From Xanthobacteraceae bacterium (GTDB lineage: Bacteria > Pseudomonadota > Alphaproteobacteria > Rhizobiales > Xanthobacteraceae), in assembly GCA_022844205.1 (NCBI GenBank), contig JALHMF010000005.1:1-64000 (forward strand): a DNA stretch of 64,000 nt, read 5' to 3'. A program made the position numbers and the translations under genes. The stretch's first letter is position 1. Each line of letters starts with the position of its first letter. Positions 39,406 through 48,339 of this stretch are shown piece by piece. The notes beneath the pieces were generated by a model. That model did not search any database. It was not told the origin of the DNA and saw only the letters and a list, made by a program, of their open reading frames with translations.

Positions 39406-40395
39406 TCATCGAATGCTGGCGGTGGTTTCGGAGCCGAGTGCTGCGTTGCGGTTGACGACCACGACACCGGGCCGGTCCACGGTCGCTTGCAGCACGCGCT
39501 TCGATTGCGGATTGAGGACGGAGATCATTTCGCCTTCGGCCCCGGAAGCCATCGCCTTGCCGCGCATCGTGAGCGTGACGCCGCCGGTTTCGAAGATGAT
39601 GGTGACGGTGTCGTTGCGGGTGACGAGATCGGGCTTCATCAGGTCCGCCGGGCGCAGGACCTGTGCCGCGCGCAACGCGCGCTTGGCGGCCTGGCCCACT
39701 GCATGTTGCTGTCCGGCGATTGCATCGTTGCCGGCTTCCGAACGGGGGCGGCGCTCGATCACGATATCGCTTTCGCGGATCGTCTCGCCGCGCTCGACGG
39801 CGCGGGCGAGGGTGATGACTTCCACCGTCTCCATGATCGTGCCCGAAACACCGACCGGCGACTTGCGCAGCATCGCGCTGTCGGCGACTTCGATCACGCC
39901 GCTGAAACGCTGCGTGCGGGTGTCGTAGGAAAATTGGGAAATGCGCGGCATTTCGGATGAAGCGGCCTCGATCAGCAGCGGACGCATGCTGCTGCCGAAA
40001 TTCGCGGTGAAATCCTTGGCGCTGCCGCGTCCGATATGCTTGGCGACCGCCTCGCTCACGGCGCGCTCAATTTCGGTCACCGGCACCGCACGGCCGGCGC
40101 GGCTGACGACGACCTCGTTCAGTCCGCGCGTATCGACCAGCAGGATGCCGTTGCTGCGCGCGGCTTCGACAATGCGATGCGACTGGATCGTACCGGTGGC
40201 GCCGAATTCCGGTGCGTGAAACACCGGAATGACGGAGGCCGGGCCGGCGTTCTCGATCAGGTCGCCAAGCTTGACGATGTCCGAGGAGACATTGGCCTGT
40301 GATTTCAGCGTTGCGACCGATGACGATGCGTAGGCCGCGGCCGCGAACGAGACGAGGAGGGCGACGAGGAAGAGAAGTGAAAATCGGAATTTCAT
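39406..40395 (-). CDS. flgA: Flagellar P-ring chaperone FlgA
   Basis: The start at 40395 has GAGGA 10 bases upstream (ATG at 40404 would sit on the ribosome site). The protein has 329 residues with a signal peptide (cleavage near YASS), a SAF-like domain, and the C-terminal domain LRAAQVLRPADLMKPDLVTRNDTVTIIFETGGVTLTMRGKAMASG, which is the FlgA core. FlgA helps P-ring assembly in the periplasm. Its N-terminal domain makes it longer than enteric FlgA (about 220 residues). It sits in the operon between flgG and flgH. Confidence 0.92.
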   Translation of the reverse strand: MKFRFSLLFLVALLVSFAAAAYASSSVATLKSQANVSSDIVKLGDLIENAGPASVIPVFHAPEFGATGTIQSHRIVEAARSNGILLVDTRGLNEVVVSRAGRAVPVTEIERAVSEAVAKHIGRGSAKDFTANFGSSMRPLLIEAASSEMPRISQFSYDTRTQRFSGVIEVADSAMLRKSPVGVSGTIMETVEVITLARAVERGETIRESDIVIERRPRSEAGNDAIAGQQHAVGQAAKRALRAAQVLRPADLMKPDLVTRNDTVTIIFETGGVTLTMRGKAMASGAEGEMISVLNPQSKRVLQATVDRPGVVVVNRNAALGSETTASIR

Positions 40396-40407
40396 GGTTC
40401 TCATTCC

Positions 40408-41196
40408 TCAGCGGATCATCTGGGCGGTGGACTGGAGCATCTCGTCGGCGCTTGAGATGACCTTGGCGTTCATCGAGTAGGCGCGCTGGGCGGCGATCAG
40501 GTCGGAGATTTCAGTGACCGCGTTGACGTTGGCCTGCTCTAACTGGCGTTGCAGCAGCGTGCCGAAGCCTTCGAGGCCGGCGGTGCCGGTCTGTGGCGTG
40601 CCGCTGGAAGCGGTCTCCAGATAAAGATTGTCGCCGATCGGCTCGAGGCCGGACTTGTTGACGAAGCGGGCCATTTGCAGCGTGCCGAGTTCGGTCGCTG
40701 TCGTGCTGCCCGGCACCAGCACCGAGATGATGCCCTGCTGGCTGACCGTGAGGCTGGTGGCGTTCTGCGGGATCGTGACCGCGGGATCGACGACATACCC
40801 TTCCGGCGTGACCATGCGGCCTTCGGCGTCGCGCTCGAACGAGCCGGCGCGCGTATAGGCGATGCGGCCGTCCGGCAACTGCACGCGGAAGAAGCCGTCG
40901 CCGCGGATGGCGAGGTCGAGTTCCTTTTCGGTCGGCAGCAGACTGCCTTGTCCGTGGATGCGGGGGGTGCCGACGACCTTCACGCCGCCGCCGATGTCGA
41001 TGCCGACCGGCAGGCGGTTGCCCTGGCTCGACGAGGGCGCGCCGGCGCGGCGCAGGTTTTGATAGAGCAGATCCTGGAATTCCGCGCGCTGGCGCTTGAA
41101 TCCGGTGGTCCGCATGTTGGCGATGTTGTTGGAGATGACTTCGACGTTCAGTTCCTGAGCCATCATTCCGGTGGCGGCGGTGTACAGCGCGCGCAT
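40408..41196 (-). CDS. flgG: Distal rod protein FlgG
   Basis: The 262-residue protein begins MRALYTAATGMMAQELNVEVISNNIANMRTTGFKRQRAEFQDLLYQ and ends NAVTEISDLIAAQRAYSMNAKVISSADEMLQSTAQMIR, the standard FlgG ends. It forms the distal rod in the periplasm. It is 11 bases downstream of flgF. Length is typical. Confidence 0.95.
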   Translation of the reverse strand: MRALYTAATGMMAQELNVEVISNNIANMRTTGFKRQRAEFQDLLYQNLRRAGAPSSSQGNRLPVGIDIGGGVKVVGTPRIHGQGSLLPTEKELDLAIRGDGFFRVQLPDGRIAYTRAGSFERDAEGRMVTPEGYVVDPAVTIPQNATSLTVSQQGIISVLVPGSTTATELGTLQMARFVNKSGLEPIGDNLYLETASSGTPQTGTAGLEGFGTLLQRQLEQANVNAVTEISDLIAAQRAYSMNAKVISSADEMLQSTAQMIR

Positions 41197-41208
41197 GATC
41201 GGTCTCCT

Positions 41209-41952
41209 TTAAGCCGGAACTTCAGCCAGGCGCTCGATGGCGCTGCGGCGAAGTTCGTCGGTCTTGTTCATCAGGGTGGAGAGATTGGTGTAGGCACGCG
41301 TCACTTCGATCATGCGGCTGATCTCGACGATCGGACGCACGTTGGATTTTTCAATCGCTCCCTGCACCACGCGCGTGCGCGGCTCGACGGCGAGCGGCTG
41401 CGCGGTGGAGGAGAAAAGATTTTCGCCCTGCTTGGAAAGCTGCGCCTCGTTCTCGAAGCGCACCAAGCGGACGCGGCCGCGCTCGCCGTTGCGGGTGGAG
41501 ATCGTTCCGTCCTTGGCGATGTTGATGTCGGTATCGGTCGGATCGAACTGGATCGGGCCGCCTTCGCCGAGCACGGGATGGCCGCCCGTGGTGATGAGTT
41601 CGCCGGTCGCGCTCGTCGTGAAGGAGCCGTTGCGGGTGTAGCGCTCGCCCTGCGGCGTCTGCACCACGAACATGCCTTCGCCGTCGATCGCAAGATCGAG
41701 CGTGCTGCTGGTGAATTCGAAACCGCCCTGGCTGAAATCGGTGCGGGTCGCACGGTCGATGACCATGTTCACGCGCTGATCCGCACCCTGAAAATTATGT
41801 TCGCGCGCGCGTCCAGCCAGAAACTGCTGGAACAGCGTGCTCTCGCCCTTGAACCCGGTCGTGCCGAGGTTGGCGAGATTGTTCGCGACCACGTCGAGTT
41901 CGCGGCGTAACGCCACCTGACGCGACAGGCCTACGAGAAGCGTGTTCTCCAT
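41209..41952 (-). CDS. flgF: Proximal rod protein FlgF
   Basis: The 247-residue protein starts MENTLLVGLSRQVALRRELDVVANNLANLGTTGFKGE and has the rod C-terminus ISRMIEVTRAYTNLSTLMNKTDELRRSAIERLAEVPA. It forms part of the proximal rod. It is the first gene of flgF-flgG-flgA-flgH, with a sigma-54 promoter about 55-70 bases upstream. Confidence 0.94.
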   Translation of the reverse strand: MENTLLVGLSRQVALRRELDVVANNLANLGTTGFKGESTLFQQFLAGRAREHNFQGADQRVNMVIDRATRTDFSQGGFEFTSSTLDLAIDGEGMFVVQTPQGERYTRNGSFTTSATGELITTGGHPVLGEGGPIQFDPTDTDINIAKDGTISTRNGERGRVRLVRFENEAQLSKQGENLFSSTAQPLAVEPRTRVVQGAIEKSNVRPIVEISRMIEVTRAYTNLSTLMNKTDELRRSAIERLAEVPA

Positions 41953-42006
41953 GCCGTGCTCCCCCTTCGGGCCCGGAAGCTCCCCAGCTCGGCCCGGGTC
42001 ATACTT

Positions 42007-42023
42007 GGCAGGAGACGTGCCAA
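42007..42023 (-). promoter_or_regulatory. Sigma-54 promoter of flgF
   Basis: The minus strand reads TGGCACGTCTCCTGCCA. GG and GC are 10 bases apart, the -24 element is perfect and the -12 is CTGC. It lies about 55 bases upstream of flgF. Confidence 0.83.
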
Positions 42024-42084
42024 CTCACTTATTTATGTTAAATCAATGGCTTAGAGGGTCCGTGAGGGCTGCAAGTACCATCCG

Positions 42085-42115
42085 CCCGGCAGGAACGTCC
42101 CGGCAAAAATTGCCG
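42085..42115. promoter_or_regulatory. FlbD-type sites between flgF and fliL
   Basis: CGGCAAAAATTGCCG (42101-42115) is a perfect inverted repeat; CCCGGCAGGAACGTCCCGG (42085-42103) is a weaker overlapping copy. They are 65-90 bases upstream of the flgF sigma-54 site and about 115 bases before fliL. Confidence 0.75.
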
Positions 42116-42118
42116 CCG

Positions 42119-42138
42119 GAAAGGTTTCGTTAACCATA
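42119..42138 (+). promoter_or_regulatory. Partial CtrA-type element upstream of fliL
   Basis: GAAAGGTTTCGTTAACCATA contains the TTAACCATA half found in the fliX and flgB boxes. The other half is GAAA in place of TTAA. The first 15 bases recur at 31297-31311. Confidence 0.55.
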
Positions 42139-42227
42139 AATCCCTAGCGTTTCGGGGAACCAGCATGGGGCACCGGTTCGATTTGCGGTGCCCGTGCGCA
42201 ACCGAATTCAGCCGGGAAGGGCCGACC

Positions 42228-42761
42228 ATGGCGAAAGTCTCCACCGCTCCCTCCGACCTCGAGGCGGACGAGGGACAGGCAGCCCCCCCTCCCAAGCGCG
42301 GCATCGTCGGCCGCCTGCTCGGCATCTTTACCGGTCTCAGCAAGAAACAGATGATGATTTACGGCGGCGGTTTGCTGCTCGCGATCGGTCTTGGTTTCGG
42401 CGCGATGACGATGTTCGGCGGCAAGACGGACATGGCGGCGGCGCCTGCCGTGCCGAAGGGCGTCTATCACGATCTGCCGGAAATGGTCGTCAATCTTTCC
42501 GCCACCAACGAGCGCCCGCAATATCTGCGGGTGAAGATCACGATCGAGGTCGATAACGATGAAATCGTGCGGGCGCTGAAGCCGGTGCTGCCGCGCGTCA
42601 TCGACACATTCCAGGTGCATCTGCGCGAGCTGCGCGCGGTGGACCTCGAAGGCTCGGCCGGTCTCTTCCGCCTGCGCGAGGAACTGATGCGGCGCGTGAA
42701 TCATTCGATTGCGCCGGCGAAGATCCGCGCGGTTCTCTTCAAGGAAATCGTGGTGCAGTAA
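42228..42761 (+). CDS. fliL: Flagellar basal body-associated protein FliL
   Basis: ATG at 42228 follows GGAAGG. The protein has 177 residues: a basic cytoplasmic N-terminus (about 1-40), one transmembrane helix (about 41-62, MMIYGGGLLLAIGLGFGAMTMFGG), and a periplasmic FliL domain with YHDLPEMVVNLSATNERPQYLRVKITIEV and the C-terminal AKIRAVLFKEIVVQ. FliL rings surround the stator and aid torque. Its stop overlaps the fliM start by 1 base. The longer frame from 42165 is not supported. Confidence 0.93.
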   Translation: MAKVSTAPSDLEADEGQAAPPPKRGIVGRLLGIFTGLSKKQMMIYGGGLLLAIGLGFGAMTMFGGKTDMAAAPAVPKGVYHDLPEMVVNLSATNERPQYLRVKITIEVDNDEIVRALKPVLPRVIDTFQVHLRELRAVDLEGSAGLFRLREELMRRVNHSIAPAKIRAVLFKEIVVQ

Positions 42762-43939
42762 TGGCCGAAACCGAGGCAATGGACGCAGCCAACGAAGCCG
42801 CGGCGCTCGCGATGACGGGCGGCGGTGCAGGTGGCGGTGGCGGTGGCGGTCAGGACGACGTTGCCGCCGAATGGGCTGCGATGATCGAGGGCACCGGCGG
42901 CGAGCAGCAGACGGACAAGGGTTCCGAGCGCGTCCTGAACCAGGAAGAGATCGACAGCCTGCTCGGCTTCAACATTTCCGATCTTTCGTTTGCCGACAAC
43001 AGCGGCGTGCGCGCCATCATCGAATCCGCGATGGTGTCCTACGAGCGTCTGCCGATGCTGGAGATCGTCTTCGATCGCCTCGTGCGCTTGATGACGACAT
43101 CGCTGCGCAACTTCACGTCGGACAACGTGGAAGTCTCGCTCGACAGCATCACATCCGTCAGGTTTGGCGAATATCTGAATTCGATTCCGTTGCCCGCGAT
43201 CATGGCGGTGTTCCGCGCCGACCAGTGGGACAACTATGGTCTGGTGACGGTCGACTCCAACCTGATTTACGCGATGATCGACGTGCTCTTGGGCGGCCGC
43301 CGCGGCGCCACCGTGCAGCGCGTGGACGGGCGGCCCTATACGACGATCGAAACCAATCTGGTCAAGCGCATGATCGAAGTCGTGCTGCATGACGCGGAGG
43401 CGGCGTTCCAGCCGGTCTCGCCGGTGAAATTCAAAGTGGATCGCATCGAGAGCAATCCGCGCTTTGCGGCGATCTCGCGTCCCACCAATGCCGCGATCCT
43501 CGTGCGCTTCCGCATCGACATGGAAGACCGGGGCGGGGTCACCGAAATTCTCCTGCCTTACGCGACCATCGAGCCGATCCGCGAGACGCTGTTGCAGGCG
43601 TTCATGGGCGACAAGTTCGGCCGCGATCCGATCTGGGAAGGCCATCTGGCGACCGAGATCTGGCAGGCGGAAGTCGAGGTCGATGCGGTGCTCTATGAGG
43701 ACATGCTGCCGCTGAAGCGCCTGATGGAGCTCGACGTCGGCGACACCTTGATGCTCGACCTCAAGCCCGATGCGCTCGTGAAGGTGCGCTGCGGCGATGT
43801 CGTGCTCACCGAAGGCCGCATGGGCCGCGTCGGCGAGAAGATTTCCGTGCGCGTACAGAAGAACCTGCGCAAGCCGCGCACCAATTTCGCCATGTTCGAA
43901 AACGCAGGCGTGATGATGAAACCAATGGAGAAGTCATGA
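42761..43939 (+). CDS. fliM: Flagellar motor switch protein FliM
   Basis: The 392-residue protein has a Gly-rich N-terminal linker, EEIDSLLGFN as the switch-linked motif (the CheY-binding end is replaced by an Ala/Gly-rich start), a middle CheC-like domain with LEIVFDRLVRLMTTSLRNFTSDNVEVSL, and the C-terminal FliN-like domain with RCGDVVLTEGRMGRVGEKISVRV. It is part of the C ring. Neither fliG nor fliN is adjacent. Confidence 0.95.
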   Translation: MAETEAMDAANEAAALAMTGGGAGGGGGGGQDDVAAEWAAMIEGTGGEQQTDKGSERVLNQEEIDSLLGFNISDLSFADNSGVRAIIESAMVSYERLPMLEIVFDRLVRLMTTSLRNFTSDNVEVSLDSITSVRFGEYLNSIPLPAIMAVFRADQWDNYGLVTVDSNLIYAMIDVLLGGRRGATVQRVDGRPYTTIETNLVKRMIEVVLHDAEAAFQPVSPVKFKVDRIESNPRFAAISRPTNAAILVRFRIDMEDRGGVTEILLPYATIEPIRETLLQAFMGDKFGRDPIWEGHLATEIWQAEVEVDAVLYEDMLPLKRLMELDVGDTLMLDLKPDALVKVRCGDVVLTEGRMGRVGEKISVRVQKNLRKPRTNFAMFENAGVMMKPMEKS

Positions 43940-44376
43940 GCGGTCAATTTCTCGGGCTCCTGATCGAAAGCCTCGTCGCTATCCTGCTGATGCTCACAAT
44001 CGGCTATTGCGTGGTCCTGAACCGCAGGCTCGGCCATTTGCGTTCGGATGAATCGTCCCTGCGAGGGACGATCGCCGAGCTGGTCACCGCGACACAGATC
44101 GCCGAACGCGCCATCGCGGGCCTGCAGGTAACGGCGCGCGAGGCCGACCTCACGCTGGGCGAGCGCTTGCGCGGTGCAGATAAGATAGGGGAGGAGCTTA
44201 CCCAGCAGGTGAAGCGCGGCGAGGAGGTGCTGGCCCGCATCGTGCAGATCGCGGACGCGGCGAGTGCCGCGCGCCCGAAAGGCGAAACCATGAACGGCGC
44301 CCGCAATCTCGCCGATACGGCGGCCGCGGCCCAGGCCATCGCGCAGCGCTCGCGCGTGCAGGCCAGCGCAGCCTGA
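43936..44376 (+). CDS. DUF6468 flagellar-locus membrane protein
   Basis: The 146-residue protein has a single N-terminal transmembrane helix (about 5-26, FLGLLIESLVAILLMLTIGYCVVL) and RRLGHLRSDESSLRGTIAELVTATQIAERAIAGL, the DUF6468 core, followed by a coiled coil. The family is found next to fliM and motE in alphaproteobacteria; its exact role is not known. It overlaps fliM by 4 bases (ATGA), so it is translationally coupled. Confidence 0.82.
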   Translation: MSGQFLGLLIESLVAILLMLTIGYCVVLNRRLGHLRSDESSLRGTIAELVTATQIAERAIAGLQVTAREADLTLGERLRGADKIGEELTQQVKRGEEVLARIVQIADAASAARPKGETMNGARNLADTAAAAQAIAQRSRVQASAA

Positions 44377-44387
44377 GCGGATCAGCG

Positions 44388-45116
44388 ATGTTCAATCTCC
44401 GGCTCATCCCCGTCGTCCTCTTCGCCTGCCTCAGCCTGTTCGGTCTGAAGACCTACGGGCTTGTCTATGGCGACGCCCGGCCGATGGCCGGCTACACGCT
44501 CGCGGAGCAGCCGTTCTGGAAGCATTTCGCCGGCACCGTTGCCAGCGAAGACGACGACATCATTACCGGTGCCACACCCGACAAGAAAAACGTGGATGTC
44601 GGCATCGAAACGCCAAAAACCGGCAGCGTCCCCGGCATGCAGACGCCGGCCGGAATTTCCGCCGGCGGGCCCGGCGGCCAGTCGCCTTCCGAAAAGGCGC
44701 TGGCGGAGCGTCTCTCGGAACGCCGCGCCGAGCTTGAGGCGAAGTCGCGCGACGTGGAAATGCGCGAAAACCTGATGAAAGCCGCCGAGAAGCGGCTGGA
44801 AAATCGCATCGAGGAACTGAAGAAGCTCGAAGGCAAGGACTCCGAGACGGTGGACCGGTTGCGGAGCGTCGTCGTGATGTACGAAGCGATGCGCCCGAAG
44901 GATGCGGCCAAGATTTTCGACCGCATGGAAATGCGCACGCTCTTCGACATCATGAACCAGATGAATCCGCGCAAGGTTTCGGAAGTGCTGGCGCTGATGA
45001 AGCCGGAAAACGCCGAGCGGATCACCGGCGAACTCGCCCGCCGCCGCGCCGGGGCCGACAAGAACATGCCGGCGACGGATCTGCCGCGCATCGGCGGCGA
45101 CAAGCCGGCGGGCTGA
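44388..45116 (+). CDS. motE: MotE-type flagellar protein (MgtE N-terminal domain)
   Basis: The 242-residue protein starts with a signal or anchor helix (about 4-20) and a Pro/Gly-rich linker. A coiled coil (EKALAERLSERRAELEAKSRDVEMRENLMKAAEKRLENRIEELK) follows, and then the MgtE_N-like domain VVMYEAMRPKDAAKIFDRMEMRTLFDIMNQMNPRKVSEVLALMKPENAERIT. This is the MotE layout; MotE stabilises MotC and links to the motor in the periplasm in rhizobia. It ends fliL-fliM-DUF6468-motE. Confidence 0.85.
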   Translation: MFNLRLIPVVLFACLSLFGLKTYGLVYGDARPMAGYTLAEQPFWKHFAGTVASEDDDIITGATPDKKNVDVGIETPKTGSVPGMQTPAGISAGGPGGQSPSEKALAERLSERRAELEAKSRDVEMRENLMKAAEKRLENRIEELKKLEGKDSETVDRLRSVVVMYEAMRPKDAAKIFDRMEMRTLFDIMNQMNPRKVSEVLALMKPENAERITGELARRRAGADKNMPATDLPRIGGDKPAG

Positions 45117-45134
45117 CGGCGGTCATTTGCGGAA

Positions 45135-45578
45135 TCAGATACGCCGCCCGGTCCAATGATCGAGCGATACCAGCCCGGCTCCGCGCGTCATCAGCAGCAG
45201 CAGGCTTGCCGCCCAGACGCCGTGGGTCGGCCACGCATCCGGATAGACGAAAATCTGGATCACCAGTGTCATGACCAGCAGTGCGAGCGCGGCAAAGCGC
45301 GTCGCCAGCCCTAGCACGAGCAGAACCGGAAACAGGTGTTCGGCGTAGGTGGCGAGATGCGCCGCGAGCGCCGGGTTGATCACCGGCAACTGGAATTCGG
45401 TGCGGAATAATTCGATCGCGGAATCGGTGACAGTGAATCCTTCGACCTTCGTGCGCCCCGATTGCCAGAACACGCCGGCGATGGACAGGCGCGCGACGAG
45501 TGCCACCAGCCAGTAGGGAATTGCTTCCATCCAGCCGATGGAGCGGCGTATGAGAGAGGAAAGCGCGTTGTCAGTCAT
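45135..45578 (-). CDS. DoxX-family membrane protein of a bufferin operon (BufD-like)
   Basis: The 147-residue protein has four transmembrane helices: [22 protein letters not shown], the [22 protein letters not shown] region, and others, as in DoxX/DUF6653-like redox membrane proteins. It overlaps bufC by 4 bases and closes bufA-bufB-bufC. Bufferin operons of Caulobacter have a DoxX gene in this position, so it probably supports oxidative maturation or electron transfer. Confidence 0.85.
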   Translation of the reverse strand: MTDNALSSLIRRSIGWMEAIPYWLVALVARLSIAGVFWQSGRTKVEGFTVTDSAIELFRTEFQLPVINPALAAHLATYAEHLFPVLLVLGLATRFAALALLVMTLVIQIFVYPDAWPTHGVWAASLLLLMTRGAGLVSLDHWTGRRI

Positions 45579-46360
45579 GGCTTGATTTCCTTGAGGGTCG
45601 GAACAGCGGCGATGCCCGTGATGGCGCCGGCCGCGATCAGCGTGGCGAGATTGCTCGCAAGATTGAATTGTTCATTTCCGGCAAACGCGATTTCGGCGGC
45701 GTCCGCCAGCGTGGATTCCCGCAGCAGGGCTGAAACGAACGCTGCACCGCCCGGCGAAAGTTTTTGGACGGTGACCGTCTGACTCTGACGCAACACCAGC
45801 GCATCCTCCGCCACGTCGAATTCCACCGGCGCAAGCTCCGCTTTCCCGCTATTCATCGCCCAGATGGTTACGACCGGGTAGCGTGAACGCAGCAGCCGAA
45901 GCGACGGATGCAGCGTGAGGACAGCACCTTGCAGCGCGTCCGGGTCGATTTGCTGCAAGGCGGAGGCGTCCAGCGGATCTGCATCGGCCGCGTGGTAGGC
46001 GCGGATGCGAAAGGATTCCAGCCGCGCCACATCGGGCAGATACGGAAGCTCGGCCGCCGGCTCGAACGCGGCCAGAAAATCGGGAAACTCCTCGCCATAT
46101 TCCATCATCAGTGGCGAGCGCGGCGGATGCTGCCGCACGAAGATGCGGGAGGCGAAGGAAAAGAATTCCCCGCCGACGATTTTCTCCACGGCCGGGAAGC
46201 GGTCGCGCAGGGCGTTCACAAGGCCGACAACGACATTGTTACGATACACCGCGAAACGCTTTGCCGGAGCCCGGCCCGTATGCGCGATCACGCCCTCGGG
46301 TACAGGCTTGTCCGGGTCAAGCAGCGCCATGGCAAAATCCGATTGCAGGGTGGCGAACAT
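45575..46360 (-). CDS. bufC: DUF2063 partner protein of the MNIO enzyme (BufC)
   Basis: The 261-residue protein shows the DUF2063 N-terminal domain ([71 protein letters not shown]). The rest is a winged-helix-like C-terminal part with [19 protein letters not shown]. In known systems this protein delivers the precursor peptide to the DUF692 enzyme. It lies 3 bases after bufB and overlaps the DoxX gene. Confidence 0.9.
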   Translation of the reverse strand: MFATLQSDFAMALLDPDKPVPEGVIAHTGRAPAKRFAVYRNNVVVGLVNALRDRFPAVEKIVGGEFFSFASRIFVRQHPPRSPLMMEYGEEFPDFLAAFEPAAELPYLPDVARLESFRIRAYHAADADPLDASALQQIDPDALQGAVLTLHPSLRLLRSRYPVVTIWAMNSGKAELAPVEFDVAEDALVLRQSQTVTVQKLSPGGAAFVSALLRESTLADAAEIAFAGNEQFNLASNLATLIAAGAITGIAAVPTLKEIKP

Positions 46361-46363
46361 GAT

Positions 46364-47221
46364 TCAGGCCGCCCGGTTGTGCGCCGCGCGCGCCAGTGCC
46401 GTATCCGCGCGCCGGGCCTCGGCGGCGAGTACCGGCCATTCCGGCACATCATTGTCCCATTCGATCAGCGTGGGCAGAGGTCCGGTGCGCGCGATCGTCC
46501 GTTCATAAAGCGCCCAGACCGGGTCGGCGACCGGCGATCCGTGCGCATCGATCAGCAACGGCGCGCCGGAATCGTCGGTCTGCTCGTTGTGGCCGCCCAG
46601 GTGAATTTCGCCGATGCGATGCAAAGGGAATGATGCCAGATAGGCTTCGGGATCGGTGCCGTGATTGCGCGCGCAGACGAAGACATTGTTCACGTCGAGC
46701 AGCAGGCCGCAGCCGGTTTTGCGCGCAATCGCTTCGAGAAACTCGGTTTCGGGGATCGTGCTTTCCGCGAACTGCACGTAGGTGGATGGATTTTCGAGCA
46801 GCATTTTCCGTTTCAGAGCCGACTGGACCTGATCGACATGCTCGCTCACGCGCGCCAGCGTCTCTTCCGTGTATGGTAAAGGCAGGAGATCGTTGAGAAA
46901 CGCCTCGCCGTGCGACGACCAGGCGAGATGCTCGGAGAAGCTCGCCGGTTCGTAACGGCCGCAGAGCGTTTTCAGCCGCGCCAGATGATCGGCGTCGAGC
47001 GGCTGCATCGAGCCGATGGACAGTCCGACTCCATGCACCGACAATGCATAACGCTCGCACAGGCCGCGCAACTGTGCGTGCGGCGGCCCTCCTGCACCCA
47101 TGTAATTTTCCGCGTGAATTTCGATAAAACCGATTGGCTGTTCACCGGAAACAATTTCCCGGTAGTATTCGGGCTTGTATCCGACGCCAGCGCTGACGGG
47201 CAATTTCGAAGGGTGGTCCAT
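46364..47221 (-). CDS. bufB: DUF692 multinuclear iron-dependent oxidative enzyme (BufB)
   Basis: The start at 47221 (GGAG about 8 bases upstream) gives 285 residues in a TIM-barrel-type MNIO fold. Metal ligands seem to lie in [66 protein letters not shown] and [10 protein letters not shown], and IEWDNDVP near the end. Such enzymes hold two or three irons and oxidise Cys side chains of a precursor peptide to thiooxazole or other forms. BufA and BufC are the expected substrate and partner. Confidence 0.92.
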   Translation of the reverse strand: MDHPSKLPVSAGVGYKPEYYREIVSGEQPIGFIEIHAENYMGAGGPPHAQLRGLCERYALSVHGVGLSIGSMQPLDADHLARLKTLCGRYEPASFSEHLAWSSHGEAFLNDLLPLPYTEETLARVSEHVDQVQSALKRKMLLENPSTYVQFAESTIPETEFLEAIARKTGCGLLLDVNNVFVCARNHGTDPEAYLASFPLHRIGEIHLGGHNEQTDDSGAPLLIDAHGSPVADPVWALYERTIARTGPLPTLIEWDNDVPEWPVLAAEARRADTALARAAHNRAA

Positions 47222-47285
47222 TGCATGCTCCGGCTGCGGGATAGAGAGCGGGCGAGGCGCACGGGGGTGCGCCCCGCCCGGCAAC

Positions 47286-47576
47286 TCACGACTTGATGAC
47301 AGTCAGTGAGCCGTTTCCTTTCGGAGTCTTCATCGAGGCGCAGGTGCCCTTCGGCACGTACTTCCAGGCATTGCCCTGATAATCGGTCTTGGAAGTGCCG
47401 GCGCAGGTGGTGCCGGGGCCGGCGGCGCAATCGTTCTTGCCGGCAAGCGAGATGCCGTAGCATTTATCGGCATTGGGTTGAGCGGGGGCCGGACCCGCGT
47501 TCGCTGCGGCGATGAGAGTGAAGGCAGCTGCCAAAGATCCGGCGATACCGGTTGCGGATACGCGATTGATCTTCAT
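47286..47576 (-). CDS. bufA: Bufferin precursor peptide BufA (DUF2282 type)
   Basis: The 96-residue protein has a Sec signal peptide ([27 protein letters not shown]) and a short Cys-containing mature part. The Cys residues are 39, 50, 58 and 79 in [27 protein letters not shown] and WKYVPKGTC, matching the BufA1 pattern. In Caulobacter the inner Cys are changed to thiooxazoles by BufB and the product binds copper in the periplasm. A GGGACC-type ribosome site lies upstream. It is the first gene of the operon. No modification can be seen from DNA. Confidence 0.9.
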   Translation of the reverse strand: MKINRVSATGIAGSLAAAFTLIAAANAGPAPAQPNADKCYGISLAGKNDCAAGPGTTCAGTSKTDYQGNAWKYVPKGTCASMKTPKGNGSLTVIKS

Positions 47577-47667
47577 AGGGTGGTCCCTTCCGTGAGCGTT
47601 ATGGTTTCACCGCATGGCGGGGGAGCCATGTGGCGGCGGACCGTTTTTGCCGTCTCGCACCAGACAC

Positions 47668-47692
47668 TTCGGGCAAGGACGGGTTTTGTTAC
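47668..47692 (-). promoter_or_regulatory. ECF promoter of the bufferin operon
   Basis: The minus strand reads GTAACA (47692-47687), a 15-base spacer, CGAA (47671-47668). It matches the SigF-type motif GTAAC(C)-N16-CGAA of Caulobacter with one base less in the spacer. It lies about 90 bases before bufA. Confidence 0.68.
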
Positions 47693-47741
47693 GTTCCGAT
47701 GCTACAAGATTCTCACAGAACCGTGATTTTTATGCGCTCAT

Positions 47742-47767
47742 GTAACGATTCCCTCCACCGGAACGAA
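47742..47767 (+). promoter_or_regulatory. ECF promoter of the sigma factor gene
   Basis: GTAACG (47742-47747), 16 bases, CGAA (47764-47767). The same elements are in front of bufA, so the sigma factor probably controls itself and the operon. It lies 20 bases before the coding start. Confidence 0.78.
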
Positions 47768-47786
47768 GCATCCAGAAGGAGCCCCA

Positions 47787-48326
47787 TTGAAAGAACGTGA
47801 GCATCAATGGTGTGCCTGGATGCGTGCGGCGATCGAAGGCGATCGGCCGGCGTACAACAGGCTGCTGCACGATCTGGTGGCAGTCCTGCGTCCGGTCGTG
47901 CGGCATGGCTTGTTCCGTGCCGGGCGCGATGCAGCCGAAGCGGAGGATATTGTGCAGGAAGTGCTGCTGGCCGTTCATTTGAAACGGCATACATGGGACG
48001 TGAACCTGCCGGTCGGGCCGTGGGTGTATGCGATCGCGCGTCATAAGCTGATCGATGCCTTGCGCAGGCGCGGCAACCGTTACGATTTGCCGATCGAATT
48101 ATTTTCCGAGACGCTTCCTGCCGAAGATTCGGGTCCGCAGGTTTCGGGACGTGATATGGAGACCTATCTCGGCATGTTGCCGCAAGGGCAGAGTGTGGTG
48201 GTCCGCGCCATCGCCATCGAAGGCGTTTCGATCAGCGAGACGGCTACGCGGCTCAAAATGACGGAAGGCGCCGTGCGGGTCGCATTGCACCGTGGTTTGG
48301 CGGCGCTGGCGAAGAAACTTTCATGA
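47787..48326 (+). CDS. ECF sigma factor, SigF-like
   Basis: TTG at 47787 with AAGGAG 6 bases upstream gives 179 residues. Region 2 covers AAEAEDIVQEVLLAVHLKRHTWD with LPVGPWVYAIARHKLIDALRRRG, region 4 covers YLGMLPQGQSVVVRAIAIEGVSISETATRLKMTEGAVRVALHRGLAAL. The sequence resembles Caulobacter SigF (ECF16-type), which is held by NrsF. The neighbouring gene is nrsF-like and the divergent genes are bufABC, so the sigma factor likely responds to metal or oxidative stress. Confidence 0.93.
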   Translation: MKEREHQWCAWMRAAIEGDRPAYNRLLHDLVAVLRPVVRHGLFRAGRDAAEAEDIVQEVLLAVHLKRHTWDVNLPVGPWVYAIARHKLIDALRRRGNRYDLPIELFSETLPAEDSGPQVSGRDMETYLGMLPQGQSVVVRAIAIEGVSISETATRLKMTEGAVRVALHRGLAALAKKLS

Positions 48327-48339
48327 TGAGGTCAATGAC

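Noticed and set aside
40549-41910. A 453-residue plus-strand frame under flgF and flgG
   Set aside because: Antisense to two certain rod genes; a GC-rich coding artefact.
42139-42227. A sigma-54 promoter in front of fliL
   Set aside because: GGGGCACCGGTTCGATTTGC looked similar, but no GG and GC pair has the required 10-base spacing.
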